DNA from: Alsobacter sp046349155
GTDB taxonomy: Bacteria > Pseudomonadota > Alphaproteobacteria > Rhizobiales > Beijerinckiaceae
Length of the DNA: 64,000 nucleotides
Assembly (NCBI GenBank): GCA_046349155.1
Contig: JAXMCW010000006.1
Coordinates: 62,001 to 126,000, forward strand
Direction of reading: 5' to 3'
A program made the translations under genes and the position numbers. Positions 54,621 to 62,730 of this stretch are shown here, piece after piece. The first letter of the stretch is position 1; each line of letters begins with the position of its first letter. The notes beneath the pieces are model-generated. The model made no database searches, was not told the DNA's origin, and saw only the letters and a list, made by a program, of their open reading frames with translations.

Positions 54621-55301
54621 ATGTTCCTCCCCCTCTACGACATCGCGCCCCTGCGCCACGTGCAGGCGCCCTGGGTCACGCGGGGGCTCCTGGCGGCGAA
54701 CCTCCTCGTCTTCCTGCTGGGATGGACGGGGCTCGTCCCGGGCGGCCTGCAACGTGAGGCCGTCGTGGCCGGCCTGTTTCCCTCGGTGCTGTTCCGCGAG
54801 GCGATGCTGCCGCCCGAGCTCGGGGCCTTTCCCGCGCCGGTGACGCTCGTCACGTCCATCTTCGTGCACGGGGGCTGGCTGCACCTCGCCGGCAACATGC
54901 TGTTCCTCCAGGTCTTCGGCGACAATGTCGAGGACGCGCTGGGGCACTGGCGCTTCCTGCTCTTCTATCTCCTGTGCGGCATGGCCGGGGGCCTTGCCCA
55001 CGCCTATGCCTTTCCCCTCTCCGAGCAGCCGCTCGTGGGCGCGTCCGGCGCGGTGGCGGGGGTGATCGGGGCCTATCTCCTGCTGCATCCCAGGGCCCTC
55101 GTCTGGGGCCTCGCGCTCAACGTCATTCCGCTCAGGATCAGGGCCTACTGGGTGCTGGGCCTGTGGGGCGGCGTGCAGCTCTGGCACCTCGTGACGGGCG
55201 AGCAGGCCGGAACGGCCTGGTGGGCGCATCTCGGCGGCTTTCTGGCGGGAATCGTGCTGCTCTTCGTACTGCGACGCCGGGCGACCGCCGCGATGGCCTG
55301 A
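54621..55301 (+). CDS. Rhomboid-family intramembrane serine protease
   Basis: 226-residue six-helix membrane protease. Catalytic Ser142 is in GASGAV and catalytic His203 in WWAHLGGFLAG. The HLAGNMLFLQVFG stretch near 89 provides the conserved His/Asn of the oxyanion region, and FVHGGWLHLAGN is the usual L1-TM2 junction. ATG 54621 is the likely start. Substrates unknown. Confidence 0.92.
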   Translation: MFLPLYDIAPLRHVQAPWVTRGLLAANLLVFLLGWTGLVPGGLQREAVVAGLFPSVLFREAMLPPELGAFPAPVTLVTSIFVHGGWLHLAGNMLFLQVFGDNVEDALGHWRFLLFYLLCGMAGGLAHAYAFPLSEQPLVGASGAVAGVIGAYLLLHPRALVWGLALNVIPLRIRAYWVLGLWGGVQLWHLVTGEQAGTAWWAHLGGFLAGIVLLFVLRRRATAAMA

Positions 55302-55332
55302 CACGGCCGGCCGATCTCCGCATTTCGACGCG

Positions 55333-55361
55333 TTGACAAGGCTTGAAAGCCGCCTTTACGG
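55333..55361 (+). promoter_or_regulatory. Putative sigma-70 promoter for etfB-etfA-hbd
   Basis: TTGACA at 55333-55338 and TTACGG at 55356-55361 with a 17-base spacer. The -35 hexamer is perfect and the -10 is weak. It lies about 170 bases upstream of the etfB ATG, in the only sizeable gap before the etf operon. Confidence 0.5.
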
Positions 55362-55529
55362 TCCCGCACCATCGCCGCCGTCGGAAAGCGCGCACGGGCA
55401 AGTCGCGTCCGTGCTAGAGCAGGTCGTCCGGCAGGTGCTAGGCAGGCGCGGTCCGGCGGCCAGGCGGCGCCGCCCGGGCCGGCATGCTGCGTGAGACCGG
55501 ACCGCCGCGCGGTCCTGGAGGAGAGACGA

Positions 55530-56279
55530 ATGAAGATCCTCGTCCCCGTGAAGCGGGTGGTCGATTACAACGTGAAGATCCGCGTGAAGCCGGACGGCTC
55601 CGGGGTCGAACTCGCGAACGTCAAGATGTCGATGAACCCCTTCGACGAAATCGCCGTCGAGGAGGCTCTCCGTCTGAAGGAGGCCGGCAAGGCGACCGAG
55701 GTCGTCGTGGTGTCGATCGGTCCGGCCCAGGCGGCCGAGACCCTGCGCACGGGCCTCGCCATGGGCGCCGACCGCGGCATCCTCGTGAAGCATGACGCCG
55801 TCGTCGAGCCGCTCGCCGTGGCCAAGATCCTGAAGGGCGTCGTGGAGGCCGAGCAGCCCGGGCTCGTCATCCTCGGCAAGCAGGCCATCGACGACGACGC
55901 CAACGCCACCGGCCAGATGCTCGCCGCGCTGCTCGGCTGGCCGCAGGGCACCTTCGCCTCCAAGGTCGTGATCGGCGACGGCTCGGTCGAGGTGACGCGA
56001 GAGGTGGATGGCGGCGCCCAGACCGTCGACCTGAAACTGCCGGCCATCGTCACCACGGACCTGCGCCTCAACGAGCCGCGCTACGCCTCGCTGCCCAACA
56101 TCATGAAGGCCAAGAAGAAGCCCATCGACGAGAAGACGCCCGCCGATTATGGCGTCGACCCCGCGCCGCGCCTCGCGGTGCTGAAGACCACGGAGCCGCC
56201 GGGACGCAAGGCCGGCGTGAAGGTGGGCTCGGTGGAGGAACTCGTCGCCAAGCTCCGCAACGAAGCGGGAGTGATCTGA
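55530..56279 (+). CDS. etfB: Electron transfer flavoprotein subunit beta
   Basis: 249-residue ETF beta subunit beginning MKILVPVKRVVDYNVKIRVK, with an AMP-binding region (GPAQAAETLRTGLAMGADRG), DDDANATGQ and the C-terminal recruitment-loop segment (LNEPRYASLPNIMKAKKKP). It passes electrons from acyl-CoA and other dehydrogenases to the respiratory chain with EtfA. ATG 55530 follows a GGAGGAGAG site. The etfA start is one base after the stop. Confidence 0.97.
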   Translation: MKILVPVKRVVDYNVKIRVKPDGSGVELANVKMSMNPFDEIAVEEALRLKEAGKATEVVVVSIGPAQAAETLRTGLAMGADRGILVKHDAVVEPLAVAKILKGVVEAEQPGLVILGKQAIDDDANATGQMLAALLGWPQGTFASKVVIGDGSVEVTREVDGGAQTVDLKLPAIVTTDLRLNEPRYASLPNIMKAKKKPIDEKTPADYGVDPAPRLAVLKTTEPPGRKAGVKVGSVEELVAKLRNEAGVI

Positions 56280-56280
56280 C

Positions 56281-57216
56281 ATGCCGACCCTGCTGATCGC
56301 AGACCACGACAACGCCTCCCTGAAGGACGTCACGGCCAAGGCGCTGACGGCCGCCGCCGCGATGAACGGCCCGGTCCACGTGCTGGTCGCCGGCTCCGGC
56401 TGTTCCGCCGCGGCCGCCGCCGCCGCCAGGCTCGCGGGCGTCGAGAAGGTGCTCGTCGCCGACGCCCCGGCCTATGCCCACGGCCTCGCCGAGCCGCTCG
56501 CCGCGCTCGTCGTGTCGCTGTCGGGAGCCTATGACGGCCTCGTCACGGCCTCGACCTCGACCGGCAAGAACGTGATGCCGCGCGTCGCCGCGCTGCTCGA
56601 CGTGATGCAGGTTTCCGACATCACCAAGGTGGTCTCGCCCGACACGTTCGAGCGGCCCATCTATGCCGGCAACGCCATCCAGACCGTGCAGTCCAAGGAC
56701 GCCAAGCGCGTCGTCACGGTGCGCACGGCGTCCTTCGCCGCGACCGGCGAAGGCGGCTCCGCCGCCGTCGAGAGCGTCGCGGTCGCGGCCGACCCCGCCC
56801 TCTCGACCTTCAAGGGCGAGGCTGTGACGAAGTCGGACCGGCCGGAGCTCACCTCCGCCAAGATCATCATCTCCGGCGGCCGCGCCATGCAGAACGCCGA
56901 GAACTTCAAGACCTATATCGAGCCCGTCGCCGACAAGCTGGGCGCTGCCATGGGCGCGTCCCGCGCCGCCGTGGACGCCGGCTACGCCCCGAACGACTGG
57001 CAGGTCGGCCAGACCGGCAAGGTCGTGGCCCCCGAGCTCTACATCGCCGTCGGCATTTCCGGCGCGATCCAGCACCTCGCGGGCATGAAGGACAGCAAGG
57101 TCATCGTCGCCATCAACAAGGACGAGGAGGCGCCGATCTTCCAGGTCGCCGACTACGGACTCGTCGGCGACCTGTTCACCGTGCTCCCCGACCTCGACAA
57201 GGCGCTCGCCAAGTAG
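56281..57216 (+). CDS. etfA: Electron transfer flavoprotein subunit alpha
   Basis: 311-residue alpha subunit. The C-terminal FAD-binding domain carries ISGGRAMQ, GASRAAVDAGYAPNDWQVGQTG, LYIAVGISGAIQHLAGM and INKDEEAPIF. It binds FAD and forms the ETF heterodimer. It directly follows etfB and precedes hbd by 71 bases. Confidence 0.97.
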   Translation: MPTLLIADHDNASLKDVTAKALTAAAAMNGPVHVLVAGSGCSAAAAAAARLAGVEKVLVADAPAYAHGLAEPLAALVVSLSGAYDGLVTASTSTGKNVMPRVAALLDVMQVSDITKVVSPDTFERPIYAGNAIQTVQSKDAKRVVTVRTASFAATGEGGSAAVESVAVAADPALSTFKGEAVTKSDRPELTSAKIIISGGRAMQNAENFKTYIEPVADKLGAAMGASRAAVDAGYAPNDWQVGQTGKVVAPELYIAVGISGAIQHLAGMKDSKVIVAINKDEEAPIFQVADYGLVGDLFTVLPDLDKALAK

Positions 57217-57287
57217 GCGGGCGCAGCCCGGAGGGGCGCCAGCGCTCCTCCTCACACGACACTGAAGCCCGACGCCAGGCAGGACCC

Positions 57288-58169
57288 ATGTCGATCTCCA
57301 TTCGCAAGGTAGGCATCATCGGCGCCGGCCAGATGGGCAACGGGATCGCCCAGGTCTGCTCGGCGGCCGGCTATGACGTCGTGCTGAACGACATCAGCGA
57401 GGAGCGCATCCATGCGGGCCTGGCCACCATCAACGGAAACTTCGCCAAGCTCGTCCAGAAAGGCTCGATGGACGAGGACCAGCGCCGGACCGCGCTGGCC
57501 CGCATCGCGGCCGGCCCGGCCACCGACGACCTCGGGGTCTGCGACCTCGTGATCGAGGCGGCGACCGAGAACGAGGACGTCAAGCGGCGCATCTTCATGG
57601 GGCTCTGCCCCTCGCTCAAGGCCGACGCGATCGTCGCGTCCAACACCTCCTCGATCTCGATCACGCGCCTCGCCTCGGTGACCGACCGGCCGGAGCGCTT
57701 CATCGGCATCCACTTCATGAATCCCGTGCCGCGCATGCAGCTCGTCGAGCTGATCCGCGGCATCGCGACCGAGGACCCGACCTTCGAGGCGGCCAAGACC
57801 TTCATCGCCACCCTGGGCAAGACCGTCACGGTGGCCGAGGACTTCCCCGCCTTCATCGTGAACCGCATCCTGCTGCCGATGATCAACGAGGCGATCTACA
57901 CGCTCTACGAGGGCGTGGGCTCGGTCGACGCCATCGACACGGCCATGCGGCTTGGCGCCAACCATCCGATGGGGCCCCTGCAGCTCGCCGACTTCATCGG
58001 CCTCGACACCTGCCTTTCGGTCATGCAGGTGCTGCACGAGGGCCTCGCCGACAGCAAGTACCGACCCTGCCCGCTGCTGGTGAAATATGTCGAGGCCGGC
58101 TGGCTCGGGCGCAAGACCAAGCGCGGCTTCTACGACTATCGGGGCGAGACGCCGGTTCCCACGCGCTGA
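57288..58169 (+). CDS. 3-hydroxybutyryl-CoA dehydrogenase
   Basis: 293-residue NAD(P)-dependent 3-hydroxyacyl-CoA dehydrogenase. Near its start is the Rossmann motif GIIGAGQMGNGIAQ; the catalytic His is in IGIHFMNPVP with Glu in the same family pattern, and DFPAFIVNRIL follows. It oxidises or reduces 3-hydroxybutyryl-CoA in butyrate/PHB and fatty-acid metabolism. Its place directly behind etfBA is common in alphaproteobacteria. Confidence 0.94.
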   Translation: MSISIRKVGIIGAGQMGNGIAQVCSAAGYDVVLNDISEERIHAGLATINGNFAKLVQKGSMDEDQRRTALARIAAGPATDDLGVCDLVIEAATENEDVKRRIFMGLCPSLKADAIVASNTSSISITRLASVTDRPERFIGIHFMNPVPRMQLVELIRGIATEDPTFEAAKTFIATLGKTVTVAEDFPAFIVNRILLPMINEAIYTLYEGVGSVDAIDTAMRLGANHPMGPLQLADFIGLDTCLSVMQVLHEGLADSKYRPCPLLVKYVEAGWLGRKTKRGFYDYRGETPVPTR

Positions 58170-58252
58170 GCCTGCGGCGGGGCCGGCTTTCATCAATCGA
58201 CGAAAGCCTTCGGCAACACCTTGCCGGCATGATGGCGTGGAAGGACCTCTCC

Positions 58253-58444
58253 ATGACCGTCTCCGGACCCTCCGACCTCCTCTCCACCGTGCTCTCGATG
58301 CAGTCGGACGCGACGCAGCAGTCGATGGGCGTCGCCGCGGCGCGCCAGGCCATCAAGGCTGAGCGCGAGGTCGCCTCCCTGGTCGCCGAGGTCGCCGCCG
58401 CCGCCGCGCCCGGCACCGGCGCGCTGGTCGACCGCCGCGCCTGA
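58253..58444 (+). CDS. Small conserved helical protein, possibly YjfB-like
   Basis: 63-residue protein with LLSTVLSMQSDATQQSMGVA followed by an Ala/Glu/Val-rich helix. The pattern of short Met/Gln-rich helix plus Ala-rich tail resembles YjfB-type small proteins sometimes called putative motility proteins; this is a tentative resemblance. GGAAGGA upstream of the ATG supports the start. It lies 83 bases after hbd. Confidence 0.55.
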   Translation: MTVSGPSDLLSTVLSMQSDATQQSMGVAAARQAIKAEREVASLVAEVAAAAAPGTGALVDRRA

Positions 58445-58608
58445 CGCGCGCCGTCTGCGGATTTCCGGCCTGTCCGCCTCGATTCGAGGAACAGGCCCGC
58501 GACTTGCTGTCGTGGGGCCTCCCCCCGGCTTCACAAGCCCGTCACGAGCCCTATAGACTATGGCGACGGGCGGATTCGGATCCGTCCGGACCAATGGAGG
58601 CCGGCAGG

Positions 58609-59178
58609 GTGACGATCCACGTCCACCAGCCCGTGTCGCCGGAGGGTTGTCCGGCGCTGGTACTGAATGCGGACTATCGTCCGCTGAGCTACTATCCCCT
58701 GTCGCTCTGGAGCTGGCAGGACGCCATCAAGGCCGTGTTCCTCGACCGGGTGAACATCGTGTCTCTCTACGACACGACCGTGCGCAGCCCGAACTTCGAG
58801 ATCCGCCTGCCCTCGGTCGTCTCGCTCAAGTCCTACGTCAAGCCGTCGCGGCACCCGGCCTTCACGCGCTTCAACGTGTTCCTGCGCGACCGATTCGCCT
58901 GCCAATATTGCGGCGAGCGCGAGGAACTGACCTTCGATCACGTCATCCCCCGCTCCAAGGGCGGGCAGACGACGTGGGAGAACGTCGTGGCGGCCTGTTC
59001 ACCCTGCAACCTGCGCAAGGGCGACCGCCTGCCGCGCGAGGTGGACATGCACCCGCTGCAGAAGCCCTACGCGCCCACGGTGCACGATCTCCACCAGAAC
59101 GGCCGGCTCTTCCCGCCCAACTACCTGCACGACAGTTGGCTCGACTACCTCTACTGGGACTCCGTGCTCGAGCCCTGA
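58609..59178 (+). CDS. HNH endonuclease
   Basis: 189-residue HNH-family nuclease. The zinc-binding pair CQYC (98, 101) and CSPC (130, 133) surrounds LTFDHVIPRSKGG (His111) and WENVV (Asn125). The first 80 residues, with ALVLNADYRPLSYYPLSLWSW, are typical of a widespread stand-alone HNH family in alphaproteobacteria with no toxin, phage or restriction partner. GTG 58609 is chosen because GGAGG lies eight bases upstream. Biological role not established. Confidence 0.88.
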   Translation: MTIHVHQPVSPEGCPALVLNADYRPLSYYPLSLWSWQDAIKAVFLDRVNIVSLYDTTVRSPNFEIRLPSVVSLKSYVKPSRHPAFTRFNVFLRDRFACQYCGEREELTFDHVIPRSKGGQTTWENVVAACSPCNLRKGDRLPREVDMHPLQKPYAPTVHDLHQNGRLFPPNYLHDSWLDYLYWDSVLEP

Positions 59179-59264
59179 TCCCCGACGGCCTTCGACGGCC
59201 GTGGCTCTGCGGCGTTGACCTTCGTCCGCCCCCGACTATGATCCGGCCGCTGCCCTCCGGGCAT

Positions 59265-59349
59265 GCCCCTATGGCGGAACTGGTAGACGCGACCGACTCA
59301 AAATCGGTTTCCGCAAGGAGTGCTGGTTCGATTCCGGCTAGGGGCACCA
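59265..59349 (+). tRNA. tRNA-Leu (anticodon CAA)
   Basis: An 85-base cloverleaf: acceptor stem GCCCCTA pairs with TAGGGGC, the D arm has AACTGGTAGA, the anticodon stem-loop is ACCGA-CTCAAAA-TCGGT with anticodon CAA, a long class II variable arm follows (TCC-GCAA-GGA), and the T arm has GCTGG-TTCGATT-CCGGC. Discriminator A and an encoded CCA end follow. The long variable arm plus CAA identifies leucine (codon UUG). It stands alone between an HNH gene and nnrS. Confidence 0.97.
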
Positions 59350-59375
59350 CGGGCCGCTCTCGACATCGCCGTCCC

Positions 59376-60554
59376 TCACCGCAGCCGCGGTCCCGTCAGG
59401 ACCGGCCAGTAGTGGACGGCGAAGGCGGCGAAGGCGGCGACCCAGGCGAGCCAGGCCGCGTGGAGGAGCAGCGTCGCTTCGCCGGGCCGTAGCACCGCGC
59501 AGATGCGGGCCAGCGCCGCGGCGGCGAGCAAGGCGTAGATAGCCTGGACGGTGCGACTCGCCACGAGCGCGCGGCCGGTATGGCCGAGGCTGGCGCGGGT
59601 CATGATGGCCATGGTCATCAGCCCGGCCGCGCCGACGGTCCAGGCGTGGATCCCCGCCGAGGCCGCGACGAGCCCGAAGGCCGCCGCCGCTCCGAGCGCG
59701 AAGCCGAGGGGGACGAAACCATAGGCCACGTGCAGGACCAGGACGAGCCGGTCCCGCCACGTCCGGTCGCCCGCCCAGCGGGCCAGCCGCACGGCCTGGG
59801 CCAGGGCGGCCAGGGCGAGCAGGACGCCGGCGACGCGGCTCTCGGGCGCGGCGATCCAGGCCACGAGGGCGAGCGCGGCTGCGGCGATGCTCGCGGCGTC
59901 GAAGCCGCCGAAGGATGCAGGCAGGCGGCCGGGGTTCTCGCGGGCCAGCCAGTTGCGCGTGAAGCTCGGCACGACCCGCCCCCCGATGAGTACGATCAGC
60001 ATGACCACGGCGGCGATCCCCATGCGGATGCCGTGGTCGGCGACGCCGTTCCGGTAGACCTCCCAGTGGAACGTGGCGTTGCCGGCGAGCAGCAGGACCA
60101 CGATCACCACGACGCGCAGGTTGCGCCAGTTGCGCCCGGCGACGACCTCCCGGGCGGCCGCCGCGACGACGAGCGCCGGAAACAGGAGGTCCGCTGCAAC
60201 GACCAGCGAGGCCGGCCACAGGGCCGAGGTTGATATGGCCAGCCGGCCGAGCGCCCAGGCGAGGACCAGCGCGAGCAGCGCTCCGCCCTGCAAGGGAAGG
60301 CGGCCCGTCCAGTTGGGAATGGCCGTCAGCAGGAAGCCCGTCACGATGGCCGGCAGGAAGCCATAGATCATCTCGTGGGCGTGCCAGTCGCGCGGCGCGA
60401 AGGCCGTGGGGATGCTGATCTCGCCGAAGAAGGCCGGCAGCCAGGCCAGGATCGCGCCGGCCGCGAACAGCGAGCCGAGCAAGAAGAAGGGCCGGAAGCC
60501 ATAGGAGAGCCAATGCGGGCCGGCATGGCTCCTGAGCCGGGGAATGGGCGACAT
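59376..60554 (-). CDS. nnrS: NnrS family protein
   Basis: 392-residue polytopic membrane protein with about 12 helices. It has the NnrS pattern YGFRPFFLLGS near the N-terminus, DWHAHEMIYGFLPAIVTGFL, and RVVPSFTRNWL mid-protein. NnrS is a haem/copper-containing membrane protein of the NO-response regulon that protects against nitrosative stress. It is divergent from a Crp/Fnr regulator, and a TTG-N8-CAA box lies 76 bases upstream of its start. Confidence 0.92.
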   Translation of the reverse strand: MSPIPRLRSHAGPHWLSYGFRPFFLLGSLFAAGAILAWLPAFFGEISIPTAFAPRDWHAHEMIYGFLPAIVTGFLLTAIPNWTGRLPLQGGALLALVLAWALGRLAISTSALWPASLVVAADLLFPALVVAAAAREVVAGRNWRNLRVVVIVVLLLAGNATFHWEVYRNGVADHGIRMGIAAVVMLIVLIGGRVVPSFTRNWLARENPGRLPASFGGFDAASIAAAALALVAWIAAPESRVAGVLLALAALAQAVRLARWAGDRTWRDRLVLVLHVAYGFVPLGFALGAAAAFGLVAASAGIHAWTVGAAGLMTMAIMTRASLGHTGRALVASRTVQAIYALLAAAALARICAVLRPGEATLLLHAAWLAWVAAFAAFAVHYWPVLTGPRLR

Positions 60555-60629
60555 GGGTGCGTGCCTCGCGACGATGCCGGCCATCCGGCCGGGACCAGGG
60601 GAGGCTAGCTCCCGCCCTCCCGCCGAACG

Positions 60630-60643
60630 TTGTCGGCGCGCAA
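60630..60643. promoter_or_regulatory. Candidate NnrR/DNR box in the nnrS-regulator intergenic region
   Basis: TTG-N8-CAA (TTGTCGGCGCGCAA), 14 bases. It is 76 bases upstream of the nnrS start and 135 bases upstream of the Crp/Fnr start. The half-sites and spacing match Crp/Fnr-family NO-regulator sites and two further copies at 62080 and 62151. Nearness favours control of nnrS. Confidence 0.6.
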
Positions 60644-60777
60644 AGAGGCCCACGGTCCGTAGCCCTCCGGATTCCGCCCGGCGGTCCCGCCCTGTAGCTG
60701 TGAAGGACACGGGGAGACGGGCCGACAGGTGGCGCGCTCCCGGCGCCCCGCCCCGCTCCCCCGAAGGAGGCGACCCC

Positions 60778-61485
60778 ATGGCCGCTCTCGACCGCTCCCT
60801 CATCGCCGGCCTGCCGACCTTCGCCGCCCTGGATCCGGGACAACAGGACCTCGTGCTGTCCCATGCGCGCTCGGTCCGCTATCCCAAGGGCGCGACCGTG
60901 TTCGACCAGGATGCGGCGGCGGAGAGTTTCTTCGTGCTGCTGCACGGGCACCTCCAGGTCGCCAAGCTGACGCCCGCGGGTCAGCAGGTCGTGATCCGCT
61001 ACGTCGTGCCGGGCGAACTCTTCGGCATCGCCGTGCAGATGGGCCGCCCCCGCTATCCCGCCACCGCCACGGCGGTCGTCGACAGCGTCTCGCTCGTCTG
61101 GCCTTCGGAGTGCTGGGCCTCCCTGCTCGCCGACTGCCCGGCGCTCGCGACGGGCGCCTTGCGCACGGTCGGCTCGCGGCTCGACGACGCGCATGTCCGA
61201 GTGGTCGAAATGTCGACGCAGGAAGTGGAGCGGCGCATCGCCCATACGCTGCTGCGGTTGATCAAGCAGGCCGGCCGCAAGATCGAGGACGGCATCCGCA
61301 TCGATTTTCCGATCAGCCGCCAGGACGTCGCGGAGATGACGGGCACGACGCTGCACACGGTGAGCCGCATCCTCAGCGCCTGGGAGGACCAGGGCCTCGT
61401 CGAGGGCGGCCGCCAGCGCATCGTGGTCCGCGACCCCCACCGCCTCTTCGGCCTCGCCGAGCGCGGCAGCGCCCCGGCGGCCTGA
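60778..61485 (+). CDS. Crp/Fnr-family regulator, probably NnrR/DNR-type NO sensor
   Basis: 235-residue regulator. The cyclic-nucleotide-binding-like beta-roll domain (about 10-125, FFVLLHGHLQVAKL) is followed by a dimer helix and a Crp-type HTH (about 160-220, ISRQDVAEMTGTTLHTVSRI). It lacks the N-terminal cysteine cluster of FNR, so it is not an iron-sulfur oxygen sensor. Given norCB and nnrS beside it, a haem-based NO sensor of the DNR/NnrR class is inferred. GAAGGAGG lies upstream of the ATG. Confidence 0.88.
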   Translation: MAALDRSLIAGLPTFAALDPGQQDLVLSHARSVRYPKGATVFDQDAAAESFFVLLHGHLQVAKLTPAGQQVVIRYVVPGELFGIAVQMGRPRYPATATAVVDSVSLVWPSECWASLLADCPALATGALRTVGSRLDDAHVRVVEMSTQEVERRIAHTLLRLIKQAGRKIEDGIRIDFPISRQDVAEMTGTTLHTVSRILSAWEDQGLVEGGRQRIVVRDPHRLFGLAERGSAPAA

Positions 61486-61593
61486 ACGGCACCCGGCGTT
61501 CCTGGGCGCCGGGCACCGGGCGCGTGGTGAGCCTCGCTTTGTCGGCCAGGGTGCTCGCCCGGCCATGACCGGGGCTCGTCGCCCGCCGTCGCG

Positions 61594-61815
61594 TCAGGCA
61601 ACCTCTTCCTTCAGTCCCGCCCTCGCGGCCGCGTTCAACGCGTCGAGGAAGGGCGGCAGCGCGGCGTCGTGCTCCCGGCAGGCATCGGCGACGGTGTGGA
61701 AGCAGCCGATGGGGCAGCCGACGCAGTGGAACTTCGTGTCGAGGAAGACGCGGATCGTGGCGGGCCAGCGCCGCATGACGTCGTCGACGAGGCAGTCCGG
61801 GGTGATCGCAGGCAT
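61594..61815 (-). CDS. DUF1858-domain protein
   Basis: 73-residue protein beginning MPAITPDCLVDDVMRRWPAT, followed by FLDTKFHCVGCPIGCFHTV, whose CxxCxxxC pattern is typical of DUF1858 proteins found next to NO-detoxification, Ric/ScdA-type and hybrid-cluster genes. The cysteines could bind a metal or sense redox state. AAGAAGGA precedes the ATG. It follows the 51-residue membrane gene by 50 bases and converges on the Crp/Fnr gene. Confidence 0.85.
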   Translation of the reverse strand: MPAITPDCLVDDVMRRWPATIRVFLDTKFHCVGCPIGCFHTVADACREHDAALPPFLDALNAAARAGLKEEVA

Positions 61816-61865
61816 GGGGTCCTTCTTTCCGGACGCGCGCGGGGACGACCGGGCGCGGGGGAGCT

Positions 61866-62021
61866 TCACTGCGTGAGGTACAGGGCCGTCGCGATGGCGG
61901 CGGAGGCCAGGACCGCCGCCACAGTCCCGCTCGTCGGCAGCACGCCCATGCGGCGCAGCGCGAGGGCGAAGACGATGATGACGGGGGTCGCGACGACGAG
62001 CCCGATCTGGGCGTCCGACAT
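61866..62021 (-). CDS. Small two-helix membrane protein
   Basis: 51-residue protein: hydrophobic segments IGLVVATPVIIVFALAL (about 6-22) and VAAVLASAAIATALYL (about 34-49), linked by RRMGVLPTSGT. GAGGA sits eight bases upstream of the ATG. It begins a two-gene unit with the DUF1858 gene, and a TTG-N8-CAA box lies 59 bases upstream of its start. It is too short for routine gene calling. No family recognised; association with NO reductase genes suggests a subunit or assembly factor. Confidence 0.65.
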   Translation of the reverse strand: MSDAQIGLVVATPVIIVFALALRRMGVLPTSGTVAAVLASAAIATALYLTQ

Positions 62022-62079
62022 GGGCGGTCCTCACGCGTTTCAAGATGCCTCAGCCTAGCGCCGCGGCGGGGAGGCTTGG

Positions 62080-62093
62080 TTGCTCCGGCGCAA
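62080..62093. promoter_or_regulatory. Candidate NnrR/DNR box for the DUF1858 unit
   Basis: TTG-N8-CAA (TTGCTCCGGCGCAA), symmetrical half-sites, 59 bases upstream of the small membrane-protein start on the reverse strand. Same 14-base format as the boxes at 60630 and 62151. A binding site for the adjacent Crp/Fnr-type regulator is inferred. Confidence 0.65.
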
Positions 62094-62150
62094 ACAGCGC
62101 GCCGATGACGGCGCGGCGGCCGGCGCGCGGGCCCGGGCAGCGCCGCGAAG

Positions 62151-62164
62151 TTGCTCCGGCACAA
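62151..62164. promoter_or_regulatory. Candidate NnrR/DNR box for norCB
   Basis: TTG-N8-CAA (TTGCTCCGGCACAA), differing by one base from the box at 62080. It lies 76 bases upstream of the norC ATG, compatible with activation at about -41.5 of a promoter with a 30-40 base leader. Confidence 0.65.
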
Positions 62165-62239
62165 AGAAGCATCCGGTCGCGCGGCTAGGGTCCGCCCATC
62201 GTGGCCCCGCCACGCCGTCCATCCTTCCGGAGTGCCTCG

Positions 62240-62692
62240 ATGGCCGAACGCCTCACGACCTCGGCGGCCCGCAACGTCTTCTATGGCGGGTCAGCCTTCT
62301 TCTTCGCGATCTTCGTCGCGCTCACCGCGCACAGCCACTGGACCATGGCGACCACCTCGACGGACGTCGCCGGCCTGACGCCGGCCGTCGCCCGCGGCAA
62401 GCATGTCTGGGAGAGGAACTCCTGCATCAACTGCCACACCCTGCTGGGCGAGGGCGCCTATTTCGCGCCCGAGCTCGGCAATGTCTGGCTGCGCTGGGGC
62501 GGGGACAAGGACCCCGAGGGCGCGCGCGAGATGATCAAGGGCTGGATGCAGTCCCAGCCTTCCGGCGTGCCCGGCCGCCGGCAGATGCCGCAGTTCAACC
62601 TGACCGACCAGGAACTGAGCGACCTCGTCGACTTCCTGTCCTGGACCAGCCGCATCAAGACCCAGAACTGGCCGCCGCACACGTCGGGCTGA
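62240..62692 (+). CDS. norC: Nitric oxide reductase subunit C (cytochrome c)
   Basis: 150-residue membrane-anchored monohaem cytochrome c of the cNOR enzyme. One N-terminal helix (about 13-31) is followed by a periplasmic domain with the haem motif CINCH (62-66), GEGAYFAPELG and the Met ligand in RRQMPQF. It delivers electrons to NorB for 2 NO to N2O reduction. The ATG 13 codons into the open frame is chosen by family length. norB begins 38 bases later. Confidence 0.95.
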   Translation: MAERLTTSAARNVFYGGSAFFFAIFVALTAHSHWTMATTSTDVAGLTPAVARGKHVWERNSCINCHTLLGEGAYFAPELGNVWLRWGGDKDPEGAREMIKGWMQSQPSGVPGRRQMPQFNLTDQELSDLVDFLSWTSRIKTQNWPPHTSG

Positions 62693-62730
62693 GCCCGCCG
62701 CCCTCTTCACGCCCCTGCAGGGACATCGCC

